DNA of 64,000 nt from an uncultured Lachnospiraceae bacterium (GTDB taxonomy: Bacteria > Bacillota_A > Clostridia > Lachnospirales > Lachnospiraceae). Shown here in pieces: positions 8,249-16,304 of the stretch. The translations under genes were made by a program, and so were the position numbers. Every line of letters starts with the position of its first letter. The stretch's first letter is position 1. Below the pieces are notes generated by a model. The model saw only the letters and a program-made list of their open reading frames with translations. It did not search any database and was not told the DNA's origin. The stretch is from contig CATOMC010000002.1 in the NCBI GenBank assembly GCA_951801245.1, forward strand, positions 124,001 to 188,000, written 5' to 3'.

Positions 8249-9427
8249 ATGAAATTACCGGGAGAAGAACAATCGGGGGGCATGGGGCCTTCCGTCATTT
8301 ATATGGTCATTGGCGTGTCAGCTTTTGTTCTGATTACTCTCTTTGTCGTATATCAGAATAACACGAAAAAGAGCAGCGGCAGTGAATATTTGAAACAGGT
8401 ACAGCAACAGCAGGAGGAAGAGGCAGCACTGGAGCTTGCGGAGGAACAGCAGCAGGTGGAGGAAGCGCCGAAACTGCGTGCGGAAGATCTGGACTTCTGG
8501 GACATGTATCCGGTAGAGGGGCAGGAAACAGAAATGCCGGAAGGGAAAGAGAGCAGTTCATCCGACAAGACAGGCAGTAGATCTTCTTATACGGAAAAGG
8601 CAGAAAAGGAGAAAGAAGAACAGCGCCAGAAGGAAGAAGAATTGAAGAATAATCCGGCTACGGACGGCAAACATACACGGATCACGAACCGAAACGGCGA
8701 AGAGGAATGGGTACTGATCAGTCCGTATCTGACCAAAAACACCATTGATTTTACCAAGATAGAGGACAAGGCCGGACTCAAACGTTATATGGAGAATGGC
8801 AGGAAGACATCTTATGTGGGAGTGGATATTTCCAAACACACAGGGGAAATTAACTTTACGGGCGTGAAAGCGGCAGGGGTGGATTATGTTATGATCCGCC
8901 TGGGCAGCCGGGGATATAGCACCGGACAGATAGCATTGGATGAGAATTTCAAGCAGAATATCGAAGGCGCGATTGAAGCCGAACTGGATATCGGCATCTA
9001 TTTTTATTCTCAGGCGGTTTCTCCGGAGGAGGCGATTCAGGAAGCGAATTTCGTGATTCAGAACCTGGAACCATATAGAGCACATGTGAAATATCCGATC
9101 GCTTTTGACATGGAATTTGTGTCCAATGATAAGTCACGCATAGAGGGTCTTAGCCGGGAGGATAAGACGACTGTGACGGCTACTTTCGCAGAGGGTGTCA
9201 AGGCAGCGGGATATGTGCCGATGATCTATGGGGATAAGGAGTGGCTGCTCAAAGAGATCGATCTGACGAAACTGCAGGATTATGATGTCTGGCTTTCTCA
9301 GGAAGAGGATATCCCGGATTATCCGTATCTGTATACGATGTGGCAGTACGATACGGACAGTATCCTGAATGGGATAGAGGGCGGGGCGGATCTCAATATC
9401 TGCTTTGTGAGTTATTCAGAACGGTAA
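8249..9427 (+). CDS. Membrane-anchored GH25 family lysozyme-like protein
   Basis: GH25 enzymes are N-acetylmuramidases that cut peptidoglycan. The 392-residue protein has a short cytoplasmic start, one membrane helix (about 16-34), a Gln/Glu-rich probable coiled-coil linker (about 46-140) and a C-terminal GH25 domain from about 188. Visible catalytic-site features are GVDISKHTGEI (about 190), FDMEF (about 285) and the terminal WQYD. The DxE residues typical of GH25 are present. A GGGAG lies upstream of the ATG. It probably remodels the wall from the outer face of the membrane. Confidence 0.88.
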   Translation: MKLPGEEQSGGMGPSVIYMVIGVSAFVLITLFVVYQNNTKKSSGSEYLKQVQQQQEEEAALELAEEQQQVEEAPKLRAEDLDFWDMYPVEGQETEMPEGKESSSSDKTGSRSSYTEKAEKEKEEQRQKEEELKNNPATDGKHTRITNRNGEEEWVLISPYLTKNTIDFTKIEDKAGLKRYMENGRKTSYVGVDISKHTGEINFTGVKAAGVDYVMIRLGSRGYSTGQIALDENFKQNIEGAIEAELDIGIYFYSQAVSPEEAIQEANFVIQNLEPYRAHVKYPIAFDMEFVSNDKSRIEGLSREDKTTVTATFAEGVKAAGYVPMIYGDKEWLLKEIDLTKLQDYDVWLSQEEDIPDYPYLYTMWQYDTDSILNGIEGGADLNICFVSYSER

Positions 9428-10209
9428 TCGTACAAGCTGGAAGCCACTTTGATGGATGCATATAAGTCGGCGTAGGCGGAGGGCGACATTCCCTCCATGT
9501 AGTTGGGAGTGTAAGCTTTGTCGACGCCGGCTTTTTTCAACAGATCAATGGCCTTATTATAGGCAATGGCGGCTTCCGTTTCTGTGGCATAAGTACCCAC
9601 GGTTACATTGCCTTTCACATGGATCTTTACCTGGTAAGAGGTTTGTCCGTTTCTATTGATAACACGGACACCGTTATAATGGTTGAGAATTTCAATATTT
9701 TCATAGCGAAGATCGTTGCGGCTGCCGTTGATGAACCGGTAATCTTTGTTTTCTACGGCATAATTCTTGATGCCGTACCGGCTCATAATGTTGACCTGCA
9801 TCCCATAATCTGCCACAAAATAGTGTCCGCCGCGGCGGGAAATCTTGCGGGAGGAATAGTAGAAAAGGTCATCCATATCAAAGATAAAATAATCAGACAG
9901 TGAAAAATAATAATAAAAGAAACGCGGCCTGATATAGATGGGGGTATTGAAATAGATGCCGTTGTCCCGGAAATTGATCAGGCTGACCCATTTTTCAAAC
10001 AGAAGCGGCGAAGAAGGATCATAGTCGTCCAGGCGAACGGAAGGGTCTTTTAACAGGTTTAAGGCGCACAGATACATCTGGTGCGCTTTTTCTTTCTGGC
10101 TGCAGCTTCCCAGACTGATATGCTTATTGCGATAAGTTAATGAGGCGCGAAAATAAGTGCTCCCATCCTTGCGTTTTGCCCTATATACGCCGGTTAACTG
10201 CTGTTTCAT
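9412..10209 (-). CDS. AP2-like/HNH-derived DNA-binding protein
   Basis: This 265-residue protein starts with an AP2/integrase-type beta-sheet module (GVYRAKRKDGSTYFRASLTY). It has a middle region like the HNH part of homing endonucleases (RFINGSRNDLRYENIEIL) and ends with a second AP2-like module (SYQVKIHVKGNVTVGTYATE) followed by a helix (AAIAYNKAIDLL). I see no convincing catalytic HNH histidine pair, so it may be a domesticated endonuclease acting as a DNA-binding protein. AAGGAGG upstream of 10209 fixes the start. It overlaps the GH25 gene end by 16 bases, tail to tail. Confidence 0.7.
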   Translation of the reverse strand: MKQQLTGVYRAKRKDGSTYFRASLTYRNKHISLGSCSQKEKAHQMYLCALNLLKDPSVRLDDYDPSSPLLFEKWVSLINFRDNGIYFNTPIYIRPRFFYYYFSLSDYFIFDMDDLFYYSSRKISRRGGHYFVADYGMQVNIMSRYGIKNYAVENKDYRFINGSRNDLRYENIEILNHYNGVRVINRNGQTSYQVKIHVKGNVTVGTYATETEAAIAYNKAIDLLKKAGVDKAYTPNYMEGMSPSAYADLYASIKVASSLYDYRSE

Positions 10210-10340
10210 GCCGTTTCCTCCTTCTTTATGATTGTACCATTTTTGAGAAAAAAAACAAATTAAGAAATATTTTTCCTTTTTCCTGTATAAACTAATATTG
10301 GTAAGACAAGAAGTATTTGTATATTTGGAATGGAGGAAAA

Positions 10341-10961
10341 ATGTATAGGAAATATATATCAGGACTCTTGTTGGCAGGGATGACGCTTGTTGTGTCGGGC
10401 ATCTGTGCAAGGGAGTTGAAAATTGATCGAATATCGGCCAAGCCTGCTTTTCGCATGGAATACCTGGACGAGTCAATGGCGGAGGACATGCACAGCTACG
10501 TGGAGACCATAGACAGTGTATCCTCGGGTCAGAGGATTGTGGACTATGAGGTGTTAGAGCAGACCACGCAGTATCAATTGTCGGACAAGGACTATGATAC
10601 ACTCCTTCGGATCGTGGAAGCGGAAGCAGGCGGAGAGGATCAAAACGGTAAACTTTTGGTGGCGAATGTTGTGTTAAACAGAGTCAACAGTGAAGTGTTC
10701 CCCGATACGGTGTGGGATGTGGTGATGCAAAGAGAGCAGGGGATAGCGCAGTTCTCCCCCACAGTGGACGGCAGATTTGAGAATGTGAGCGTCAGCGATG
10801 ACACGGTGCAGGCTGTGGAGCGTGCTCTTTATGGAGAAGACATCTCTCAGGGAGCGTTATATTTCTGTGCACGTGAGAAGGCGGATTCCAATAAATTGAA
10901 ATGGTTCGACAGAAAACTGACGAAGCTGTTTTCCTACGGGCATCACGATTTCTTCTTATAG
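10341..10961 (+). CDS. Secreted cell wall hydrolase, SleB/CwlJ type
   Basis: This is a 206-residue protein with an N-terminal signal sequence or anchor (about 3-22). Its C-terminal hydrolase domain, from about residue 85, is like SleB/CwlJ lytic enzymes: RIVEAEAGGEDQNGKLLVANVVLNRV, then EQGIAQFSP, and ending SYGHHDFFL. The expected catalytic Glu is in EAEAGGE. This family acts on cortex or vegetative peptidoglycan, and a spore role is possible but not shown. The ATG at 10341 follows TGGAGG; an upstream TTG at 10317 is less likely. Confidence 0.85.
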   Translation: MYRKYISGLLLAGMTLVVSGICARELKIDRISAKPAFRMEYLDESMAEDMHSYVETIDSVSSGQRIVDYEVLEQTTQYQLSDKDYDTLLRIVEAEAGGEDQNGKLLVANVVLNRVNSEVFPDTVWDVVMQREQGIAQFSPTVDGRFENVSVSDDTVQAVERALYGEDISQGALYFCAREKADSNKLKWFDRKLTKLFSYGHHDFFL

Positions 10962-11055
10962 AAAGGTAAGTGCCTTCGGTATGCGCCTTGCCGTGAGAGG
11001 GATTTCTTATACCATAAAGATAGTTGATTGGAACATAGTATAGTATTTATTTTTG

Positions 11056-11083
11056 CAAGAGCCGGATGAGAATCTGGCTCTTG
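11056..11083 (+). terminator. Intrinsic terminator after wall hydrolase gene
   Basis: CAAGAGCC and GGCTCTTG form a stem around a loop of about 12 bases, followed by TGTATTTG. It lies about 95 bases after the hydrolase stop. The T-run is weak, so termination is likely but not certain. Confidence 0.55.
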
Positions 11084-11496
11084 TGTATTTGTGTCTGTGA
11101 CACAAGCTAATGAAGCAAAACAGTTTTTGGGATTTAAGCAACGAATTCAAGTATGTGCGTGTAAAATAGGTCAGATTATTAAAGTTGAGATGTTCACATA
11201 TTTCACATTTGCTTCTTGGTTTTTTGCGGAATTCCAAATTCATTTTAGTCACAATTCGAACAGAGTAAAACTGTAATCGGCTTTCTTACTGTCTGTAACC
11301 AAAGAATCAAACGTGTGGTTTGTATCTTTTAATATAAGTTCTCGCAGCATGTAGTCGGGAACTGCAACACTTTCATTAACAATAAGAAGATAGACTTCAG
11401 TTACATGAAATTTTCCAAGCTTTATAAAAAAGAATGGCAAGGCTAGTATCAGGGTATATAATCAGAGTATGTTTTTCAATAATGTGGGATTGTTGA
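11084..11496. other. AT-rich decayed intergenic segment
   Basis: There is no intact gene with a ribosome binding site here. A minus-strand open stretch (11249-11440) reads as plausible protein (TEVYLLIVNESVAVPDYMLR, ending FTLFEL) but has no ribosome binding site and no upstream continuation that I can follow. It may be the tail of a lost gene. Together with the HEPN relic that follows, this looks like a graveyard of accessory genes at the left edge of the polysaccharide locus. Confidence 0.4.
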
Positions 11497-11829
11497 ATTC
11501 TTGATTTGAGATGTGTACAACGCAAGAAAGCAATGTGGGAAAGGGGGAGAAAAATGTTAGGATACTTGAAGAATTTGCAATAGCAAATTCAGGATGAAAA
11601 AGAAATTTTTCTACAGGTATGTAGGAATACCTATGAGTTACTTTATTACAGAGGAATTGAATTAGGGCAGATTTTGATGAATGCACTGACAATGAAACAA
11701 AAGGTTGAGAGGCATCGACAAGTTCTTAGTTATCAGTTACAGAGAATGTATAGAATACGAAATAAGTTTGTGCATCATTCTATGATAGATGATAATATTG
11801 ATGTACTCTGCAAGCATATGAGAGTTTAG
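11497..11829 (+). pseudogene. Relic of a HEPN-domain (ApeA-like) protein
   Basis: Reading from 11497, the frame is open except for one in-frame TAG at 11581-11583. The C-terminal part reads YRGIELGQILMNALTMKQ and then QLQRMYRIRNKFVHHSM, ending at 11829. RNKFVH fits the R-x4-H motif of HEPN nucleases, within the MYRIRN..VHH context typical of ApeA-type HEPN C-termini. No start with a good ribosome binding site precedes it. I infer a truncated, decayed defence-type gene; the family call rests on this short motif. Confidence 0.5.
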
Positions 11830-11864
11830 ATTAAAATAATAGAGAAAAGCGATTATACCGTTGT

Positions 11865-11913
11865 ACGCCCTTTTTATGCGCATGCCAATGAACTTTACGC
11901 ATAAAAAAGGCGT
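11865..11913. terminator. Long AT-rich hairpin, likely bidirectional terminator
   Basis: ACGCC plus TTTTTATGCG on the left pairs with CGCATAAAAAAGGCGT on the right around an 18-base loop. A and T runs lie inside the stem and ATTTTAAG follows. It insulates the operator-bearing promoter at 11941 from sequence upstream. Confidence 0.6.
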
Positions 11914-11940
11914 ATTTTAAGTTCGCACACCGCAGTTGAC

Positions 11941-12003
11941 AACTAATAGTTATCTATAAATACACAACTAATAGTTGCATTAAAAGAAGGAAGGTGCTAT
12001 AAT
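11941..12003 (+). promoter_or_regulatory. Promoter with paired palindromic operators, copy 1
   Basis: Two perfect palindromes AACTAATAGTT lie at 11941-11951 and 11966-11976, 25 bp apart start to start. The second overlaps the -35 box TTGCAT (11975-11980). After a 17-base spacer comes a consensus -10 TATAAT (11998-12003). The same design recurs at 39363-39424 before the sister gene. An XRE-family repressor is the obvious candidate binder, probably the one encoded at 38894-39262; this is inference. Confidence 0.8.
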
Positions 12004-12074
12004 TAGTCGAAAACGGTGTTAACGCAGTGAAACTGCGGCACAAATATATCATTCATGAAGGAGGATAACATCCA

Positions 12075-12794
12075 ATGAAAGTGAAAAGCGTTAAGAGGAT
12101 TTTAGTAACGGCACTCGTTACGACAATGCTTGTTGGCACTGTCTTTACGACACAGGCGGCAGGCGGCTCTGGCGGCAGCAGCGGATCTTCAGGATCCTCA
12201 AGTTCTTCCAGCAGTGAATCGGAAGATGAGGATAAGAAGGAAGAGGCAGTGGTAGAATCTGCAGATGTATTTGAAAGCGTACCTGCCATGCAGGAATACG
12301 TAACAAAACTCTCTGCTGACAGTGCAGTGACAGTCGGCGGCACAAGAATAGCGAGCACCATCGCAGGTGCAACGGTTGTCAAGAGCCTTCAGGGCGTGGC
12401 CGTGACCACACCCCTGGCAGACATCAAGGCGAGTCTGGGCCTTACGGGCAGCCAGAAGCCTTATGTGATCGCTTATGACATCAGTGAGAAGAAGAGTCCC
12501 CTTGCCATGAGCTGCATCAATGCGGCGATCCAGGCCGCAGGCGGCACATATGTTACCGCGATCAATGTTGACCTTTGCGCCATGGACAATGGCAGGATCA
12601 TCACACTGGCGAACGGCAGTGCAGCGATGTCAGCAGGCCTTCCCAAGACAGCAGATCTGTCCAAAACATACTATGTAGTATGTGTACAGCCGGGCGGAGC
12701 GATCACGATCTTACAAGATCAGGATACCAATCCTGCAACCGTTACCTTTGAGATCAAAGCAGGTCTGGCAGCTTATGCAATAGCAGCGCAGTAA
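12075..12794 (+). CDS. Secreted Gly/Ser-rich protein of unknown function, copy 1
   Basis: This 239-residue protein has a signal peptide (MKVKSVKRILVTALVTTMLV, cut probably after TQAA). A low-complexity Gly/Ser then acidic linker follows (about 30-55), and then a conserved-looking C-terminal domain of about 180 residues (TIAGATVVKSLQGVAVTTPL; YVIAYDISEKKSPLAM; PGGAITILQDQ). I do not recognise the family. It is the first gene after the operator promoter and precedes the polysaccharide genes in the same direction. A near-identical copy lies at 39473-40192. A surface or matrix role linked to the polysaccharide is inferred from position only. Confidence 0.85.
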   Translation: MKVKSVKRILVTALVTTMLVGTVFTTQAAGGSGGSSGSSGSSSSSSSESEDEDKKEEAVVESADVFESVPAMQEYVTKLSADSAVTVGGTRIASTIAGATVVKSLQGVAVTTPLADIKASLGLTGSQKPYVIAYDISEKKSPLAMSCINAAIQAAGGTYVTAINVDLCAMDNGRIITLANGSAAMSAGLPKTADLSKTYYVVCVQPGGAITILQDQDTNPATVTFEIKAGLAAYAIAAQ

Positions 12795-12831
12795 AATACG
12801 GCAAAACGAAGCTATGATACACAGTAAGGAG

Positions 12832-12866
12832 AGGGGGCAAGACAGACCAATTCTGCTTGTCCCTTT
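12832..12866 (+). terminator. Hairpin after secreted-protein gene, copy 1 (attenuator?)
   Basis: GGGGCAAGACAGA pairs with TCTGCTTGTCCC with one bulge and is followed by only TTTGAAA, a weak T-run. The same element follows copy 2 at 40229-40262. Being weak and lying just before the first polysaccharide gene, it may allow partial read-through into the operon. Confidence 0.55.
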
Positions 12867-12870
12867 GAAA

Positions 12871-14625
12871 ATGAGGGAAAAATGGGAGACTATCATACCC
12901 GTGGTGCTTTTGTGTGCCGCGGCGGGATATAGTGTGTGTAATGCCTATGGGTTTTTGATTTTTCCGGACGAGTATACTTATTGGTCTTATGCGGCGGCAT
13001 CGGGAGGGGACGACTGGTCTGCCGTCACGTCGCTGGGACTTTATTTTTCATACGGATACAGTCTGATATTGTTCCCGATTTATGTTCTCTTTCGGGATGC
13101 AGTGGCCGCTTATAGGGTTGGTGTGGGAATTAATTTCATTCTTCTGCTTATTTCTTTCTTATGCCTGGCGAAAGCATGTGAGAGGATGCGGGGAGACCAG
13201 AATCTTCAGATGACGCAGAGCATTCCGATGATTTTCTTTGCGGCTGTCTCTGTGTTTTATCCGGGGCATTTATTCAGCGCACAGATGACAATGACGGAAA
13301 CGATGATTCTGATGCTGTATGTTGCGTCTGGCATGCTCTTGTATCGGTATCTGGAAGAAAACAGCGTGAAGGTATTGGTGCCGTTGCTTCTTCTGCTTTT
13401 TTATCTCTATATAGTTCACATGAGGACAGTGGGGATCCTGCTGTCGGCGCTTCTGGTGCTCCTTTTCCATAACTTGTCCGGGCGGGGCAGGCGGCAGCAT
13501 ATTGTGTGGATCATAGGACTTATGGGACTTTTGTTTCTTGGCAGCCATTTTGTGAAAGAATGGGCTTATGCCAATGTATTTGGCGGACTGAACATAGCGT
13601 TTATCAAAGGGAATGATTATAGCGGACAGATTGAGAAGATACAGTACATATTTACGAGAGAGGGGTTCTATGACCTGTTCGTCCACATCGTGGGCAAAGT
13701 CCTCTATCTGGGACTGGCGTCATTTGGGCTGTTTTATTGGGGCGTTTATGGCTTTTTAAAACGTTTGTTGTGTGGGAAAGCATCGTCGATGTATGCTGAT
13801 GGAGAAAAGACGGATGCAGAAGCCGGGATGGTGCAGCGGGAATTTAGCGCCTATATTTTACTGACGGCAGCGGCACAGATCATGATCGCTACCATTTACC
13901 TGCTGACAATGGGGGAAATCAGTGATTACACCTATGGACGTTACAGCGAGATCATACTTCCCTTCATAATGATGGAAGGGCTGCAGGAAGTCTGGAAACA
14001 ACGGGCAAAGATTGTCTGTGTGGTGAGTGGTGTCATCACACTTGTGCATGGTGTTTTTGTCTGGCTGGTGGTCAAGCAGGTTGTAAACACTGGTGTAAGT
14101 GTTTTTAGCGGGTATTTTATGGCAGGCATCAGTTATCTTTACCATGCGGATGGATTTACGCCGGGAACCTTTTATAAGGAAACTTATATAGCGGGCACGA
14201 TTCTGATGCTGGCAGTCATGATGCTGCTTCTCTGGTGCGGGAGTAAGAAGAGGCGGCAGTGGATGCTGACAGTCCTTCTGGTCATGCAGATGGTACTGGC
14301 AGTTCGGGTAGACCATATTTTCTTACAGCCTTTCAGGCGTGCGGCGTATAGGGATTATCGTCTTGCCGGGCAAATAGAGGATTTGTATGAGGAGAAGGAC
14401 AATCCGAGAGTTATCTATAGAAACAAAGCTTATCCACCCTATATCGGGATACTGCAGTTTATGATGCGGGATATCACGATCGAGGTGACGGAGGAGATTA
14501 TGGATGTAAAAGAGGATGATATATTGATCTTTTCATTTGATGATGCAGAGCAGAATCGGTGGGAAGATGAATTTACACATAAAGAGGTCTGTGGGCATTT
14601 TGCTGTTTTGTATAATAGAGATTAG
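12871..14625 (+). CDS. Polytopic membrane protein, GT-C glycosyltransferase-like
   Basis: This protein of about 584 residues has ten or more membrane helices. Near the N-terminus it has an acidic loop, FPDEYTYWSYAAASGG, in the place where GT-C lipid-linked glycosyltransferases (ArnT/PMT type) carry their catalytic Asp. The last 80 residues are soluble. The start is uncertain: the frame opens at 12814, inside the duplicated segment and the hairpin, while the ATG at 12871 lies just after them. Neither has a clear ribosome binding site. It is the first gene of the long polysaccharide operon. Confidence 0.7.
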   Translation: MREKWETIIPVVLLCAAAGYSVCNAYGFLIFPDEYTYWSYAAASGGDDWSAVTSLGLYFSYGYSLILFPIYVLFRDAVAAYRVGVGINFILLLISFLCLAKACERMRGDQNLQMTQSIPMIFFAAVSVFYPGHLFSAQMTMTETMILMLYVASGMLLYRYLEENSVKVLVPLLLLLFYLYIVHMRTVGILLSALLVLLFHNLSGRGRRQHIVWIIGLMGLLFLGSHFVKEWAYANVFGGLNIAFIKGNDYSGQIEKIQYIFTREGFYDLFVHIVGKVLYLGLASFGLFYWGVYGFLKRLLCGKASSMYADGEKTDAEAGMVQREFSAYILLTAAAQIMIATIYLLTMGEISDYTYGRYSEIILPFIMMEGLQEVWKQRAKIVCVVSGVITLVHGVFVWLVVKQVVNTGVSVFSGYFMAGISYLYHADGFTPGTFYKETYIAGTILMLAVMMLLLWCGSKKRRQWMLTVLLVMQMVLAVRVDHIFLQPFRRAAYRDYRLAGQIEDLYEEKDNPRVIYRNKAYPPYIGILQFMMRDITIEVTEEIMDVKEDDILIFSFDDAEQNRWEDEFTHKEVCGHFAVLYNRD

Positions 14626-14654
14626 AATAGATCGAAAAATCATAAGGAATATAT

Positions 14655-16277
14655 GTGATGGACAAAAAGATAAAGATTTTAGATTGCACATTAAGGGATG
14701 GTGCATATATCGTTGAGTCGAAGTTCGGCATTCCTGCCATAAAGGGGATTATCAAAAAATTGCAGGATGCAAAGATCGATATGATTGAGTGTGGATGGCT
14801 GAAAGATAAAAGGCATACGGAGGGAACCACTTTTTATCATGTACCGTCTGATATTGTACCATATATGTCAGATAAAAACGATAGATGCATCTACGTAGCA
14901 ATGATTGACTGGAATAGATATGATCTTGAGAACCTTCCGGTAAATGACGGTAAATCTATCGATGCCATTCGAGTTGTTTTTCCGCATGACCATTTTGAGG
15001 AAGGAGTTGCCTTAGGACAGATTATCAAAGAAAAGGGGTATCAGGTATATTTTCAGGCGGCCAATACCCTGGATTATTCTGATAATGATCTGGTCAAACT
15101 GGCAAAGTGTATCAATGAGGCAAAGCCTGTATGCCTGTCAGTTGTAGATACTTTTGGCGCTATGTATGGCGATGATCTGGAGCGCATCGTCTCTATTTTG
15201 GACAGGGAACTGGATCAGAATATCAGATTGGGATTTCATTCTCATAATAATCAACAGTTGGCATTTTCTAACGCAATGAGATTCGTAGAACTTCTTTGCC
15301 ATACTAAGCGAGAAATGATAGTAGATTCCAGTTTATGTGGTATGGGCCGTGGAGCCGGAAATGCGACGACGGAACTTTTGGTGAATTATCTGAACAGAAA
15401 GCATAACGGAAACTATAATCTCAATGCGATCATGGATGCCATAGATATGTATATGGGATACTTCATAGAGCATTATCAATGGGGATATTCGACACCGTAT
15501 TTTATTTCGGGAATCTATTGTGCACATGTAAACAATATCACATATCTGCTAAGCAACCACAGAACAAATGCAAATGACATGCAGAATATCATAGAAGCTC
15601 TGCCTGCCGAGGACAGGAAGAAGTATGACTATGATTTGTTGGAACAAAAATATCTCGAATACCAGAGTAAATTAGTAGACGATGAAGAAGTGATGAATTC
15701 ACTTAAGCTGGTAATACGGGATAAAAAGGTTCTTCTTATTCTTCCCGGAAAATCTATTGTGACTGACAGAAAAAATATTGATCAATATATTGAGGAAAAT
15801 CAGCCTGTCATCATAGGGATAAATGCCATTGATCAGGATTATAAATACGATTATTTGTTTTTCTGTAATACGATCAGATATGATTATGCTAAGGAAATCT
15901 ATACGGATGTCTTTTATCAAAATAAGCGTATCGTAGCCTCTAATATTAAAATAAATGCCGATGGGGATGAAATGCTTGTAAATTTCAATTCCCTGGTAAA
16001 AAGAGGTTGGGAGCATTTTGACAATTCGGGAATTATGTGCCTGCGCCTGTTGGATAAATTGCAGATAGCGGATGTGGCGATTGCCGGGTTTGACGGTTTT
16101 AAGGACGGTTATGAGGAAAGCTATGCGGATGTTTCTCTGCCGCATATTAATCCCGGGAAAAATTGGGAAGAACTGAATGAGGAAATCAAAGATATGTATC
16201 AGGATTTCAGAAATAAAACGCGGGACTATATGAATGTGGAGTTTGTGACGGAAAGTTATTATGAGGAGAAAAACTGA
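14655..16277 (+). CDS. HMGL-like (DRE-TIM) aldolase fused to a C-terminal domain
   Basis: Residues 1 to about 330 form a metal-dependent pyruvate-type aldolase barrel: LDCTLRDGAYIV at 8-19 holds the metal/catalytic Arg-Asp, and LGFHSHNNQQLAFSNA near 195 has the HxH metal ligands. The family includes 4-hydroxy-2-oxovalerate aldolase. The remaining 210 residues (LLILPGKSIVTDRKNIDQYI onward) resemble a DUF115/glycosyltransferase-like Rossmann domain. Such fusions occur in polysaccharide loci. It sits directly before an SDR enzyme and a ThDP enzyme, so it may supply or process the two-carbon branch donor; this is speculative. Confidence 0.72.
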   Translation: MMDKKIKILDCTLRDGAYIVESKFGIPAIKGIIKKLQDAKIDMIECGWLKDKRHTEGTTFYHVPSDIVPYMSDKNDRCIYVAMIDWNRYDLENLPVNDGKSIDAIRVVFPHDHFEEGVALGQIIKEKGYQVYFQAANTLDYSDNDLVKLAKCINEAKPVCLSVVDTFGAMYGDDLERIVSILDRELDQNIRLGFHSHNNQQLAFSNAMRFVELLCHTKREMIVDSSLCGMGRGAGNATTELLVNYLNRKHNGNYNLNAIMDAIDMYMGYFIEHYQWGYSTPYFISGIYCAHVNNITYLLSNHRTNANDMQNIIEALPAEDRKKYDYDLLEQKYLEYQSKLVDDEEVMNSLKLVIRDKKVLLILPGKSIVTDRKNIDQYIEENQPVIIGINAIDQDYKYDYLFFCNTIRYDYAKEIYTDVFYQNKRIVASNIKINADGDEMLVNFNSLVKRGWEHFDNSGIMCLRLLDKLQIADVAIAGFDGFKDGYEESYADVSLPHINPGKNWEELNEEIKDMYQDFRNKTRDYMNVEFVTESYYEEKN

Positions 16278-16304
16278 CTTTATTGTGAAATGGAAATAAT
16301 AGGT

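Larger units (their letters stand above)
12055..12876 (+). repeat. Long direct repeat, copy 1 (secreted-protein gene and flanks)
   Basis: From the ribosome binding site region (TGAAGGAGGATAACATCCA) through the whole gene, to just past the downstream hairpin, this segment is nearly identical to 39453-40274. The two encoded proteins differ at only about four residues. The copies are direct and about 27.4 kb apart, flanking the polysaccharide genes. Confidence 0.9.

Noticed and set aside
8274..8279. G6 run in the GH25 gene as a phase-variation tract
   Set aside because: The run is short, the frame is intact and the gene is not a typical switched surface-sugar gene. A similar G6 at 61819 in the SpoIID-type gene was dismissed for the same reason.
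8334..9085. Minus-strand open frames opposite the GH25 gene
   Set aside because: They mirror the Gln/Glu-rich linker as Ser/Cys/Leu-rich sequence and have no start signals.
11091..11276. Small plus-strand open frame of about 61 codons in the decayed region
   Set aside because: It has no ribosome binding site and no recognisable protein pattern, and it sits in AT-rich debris.
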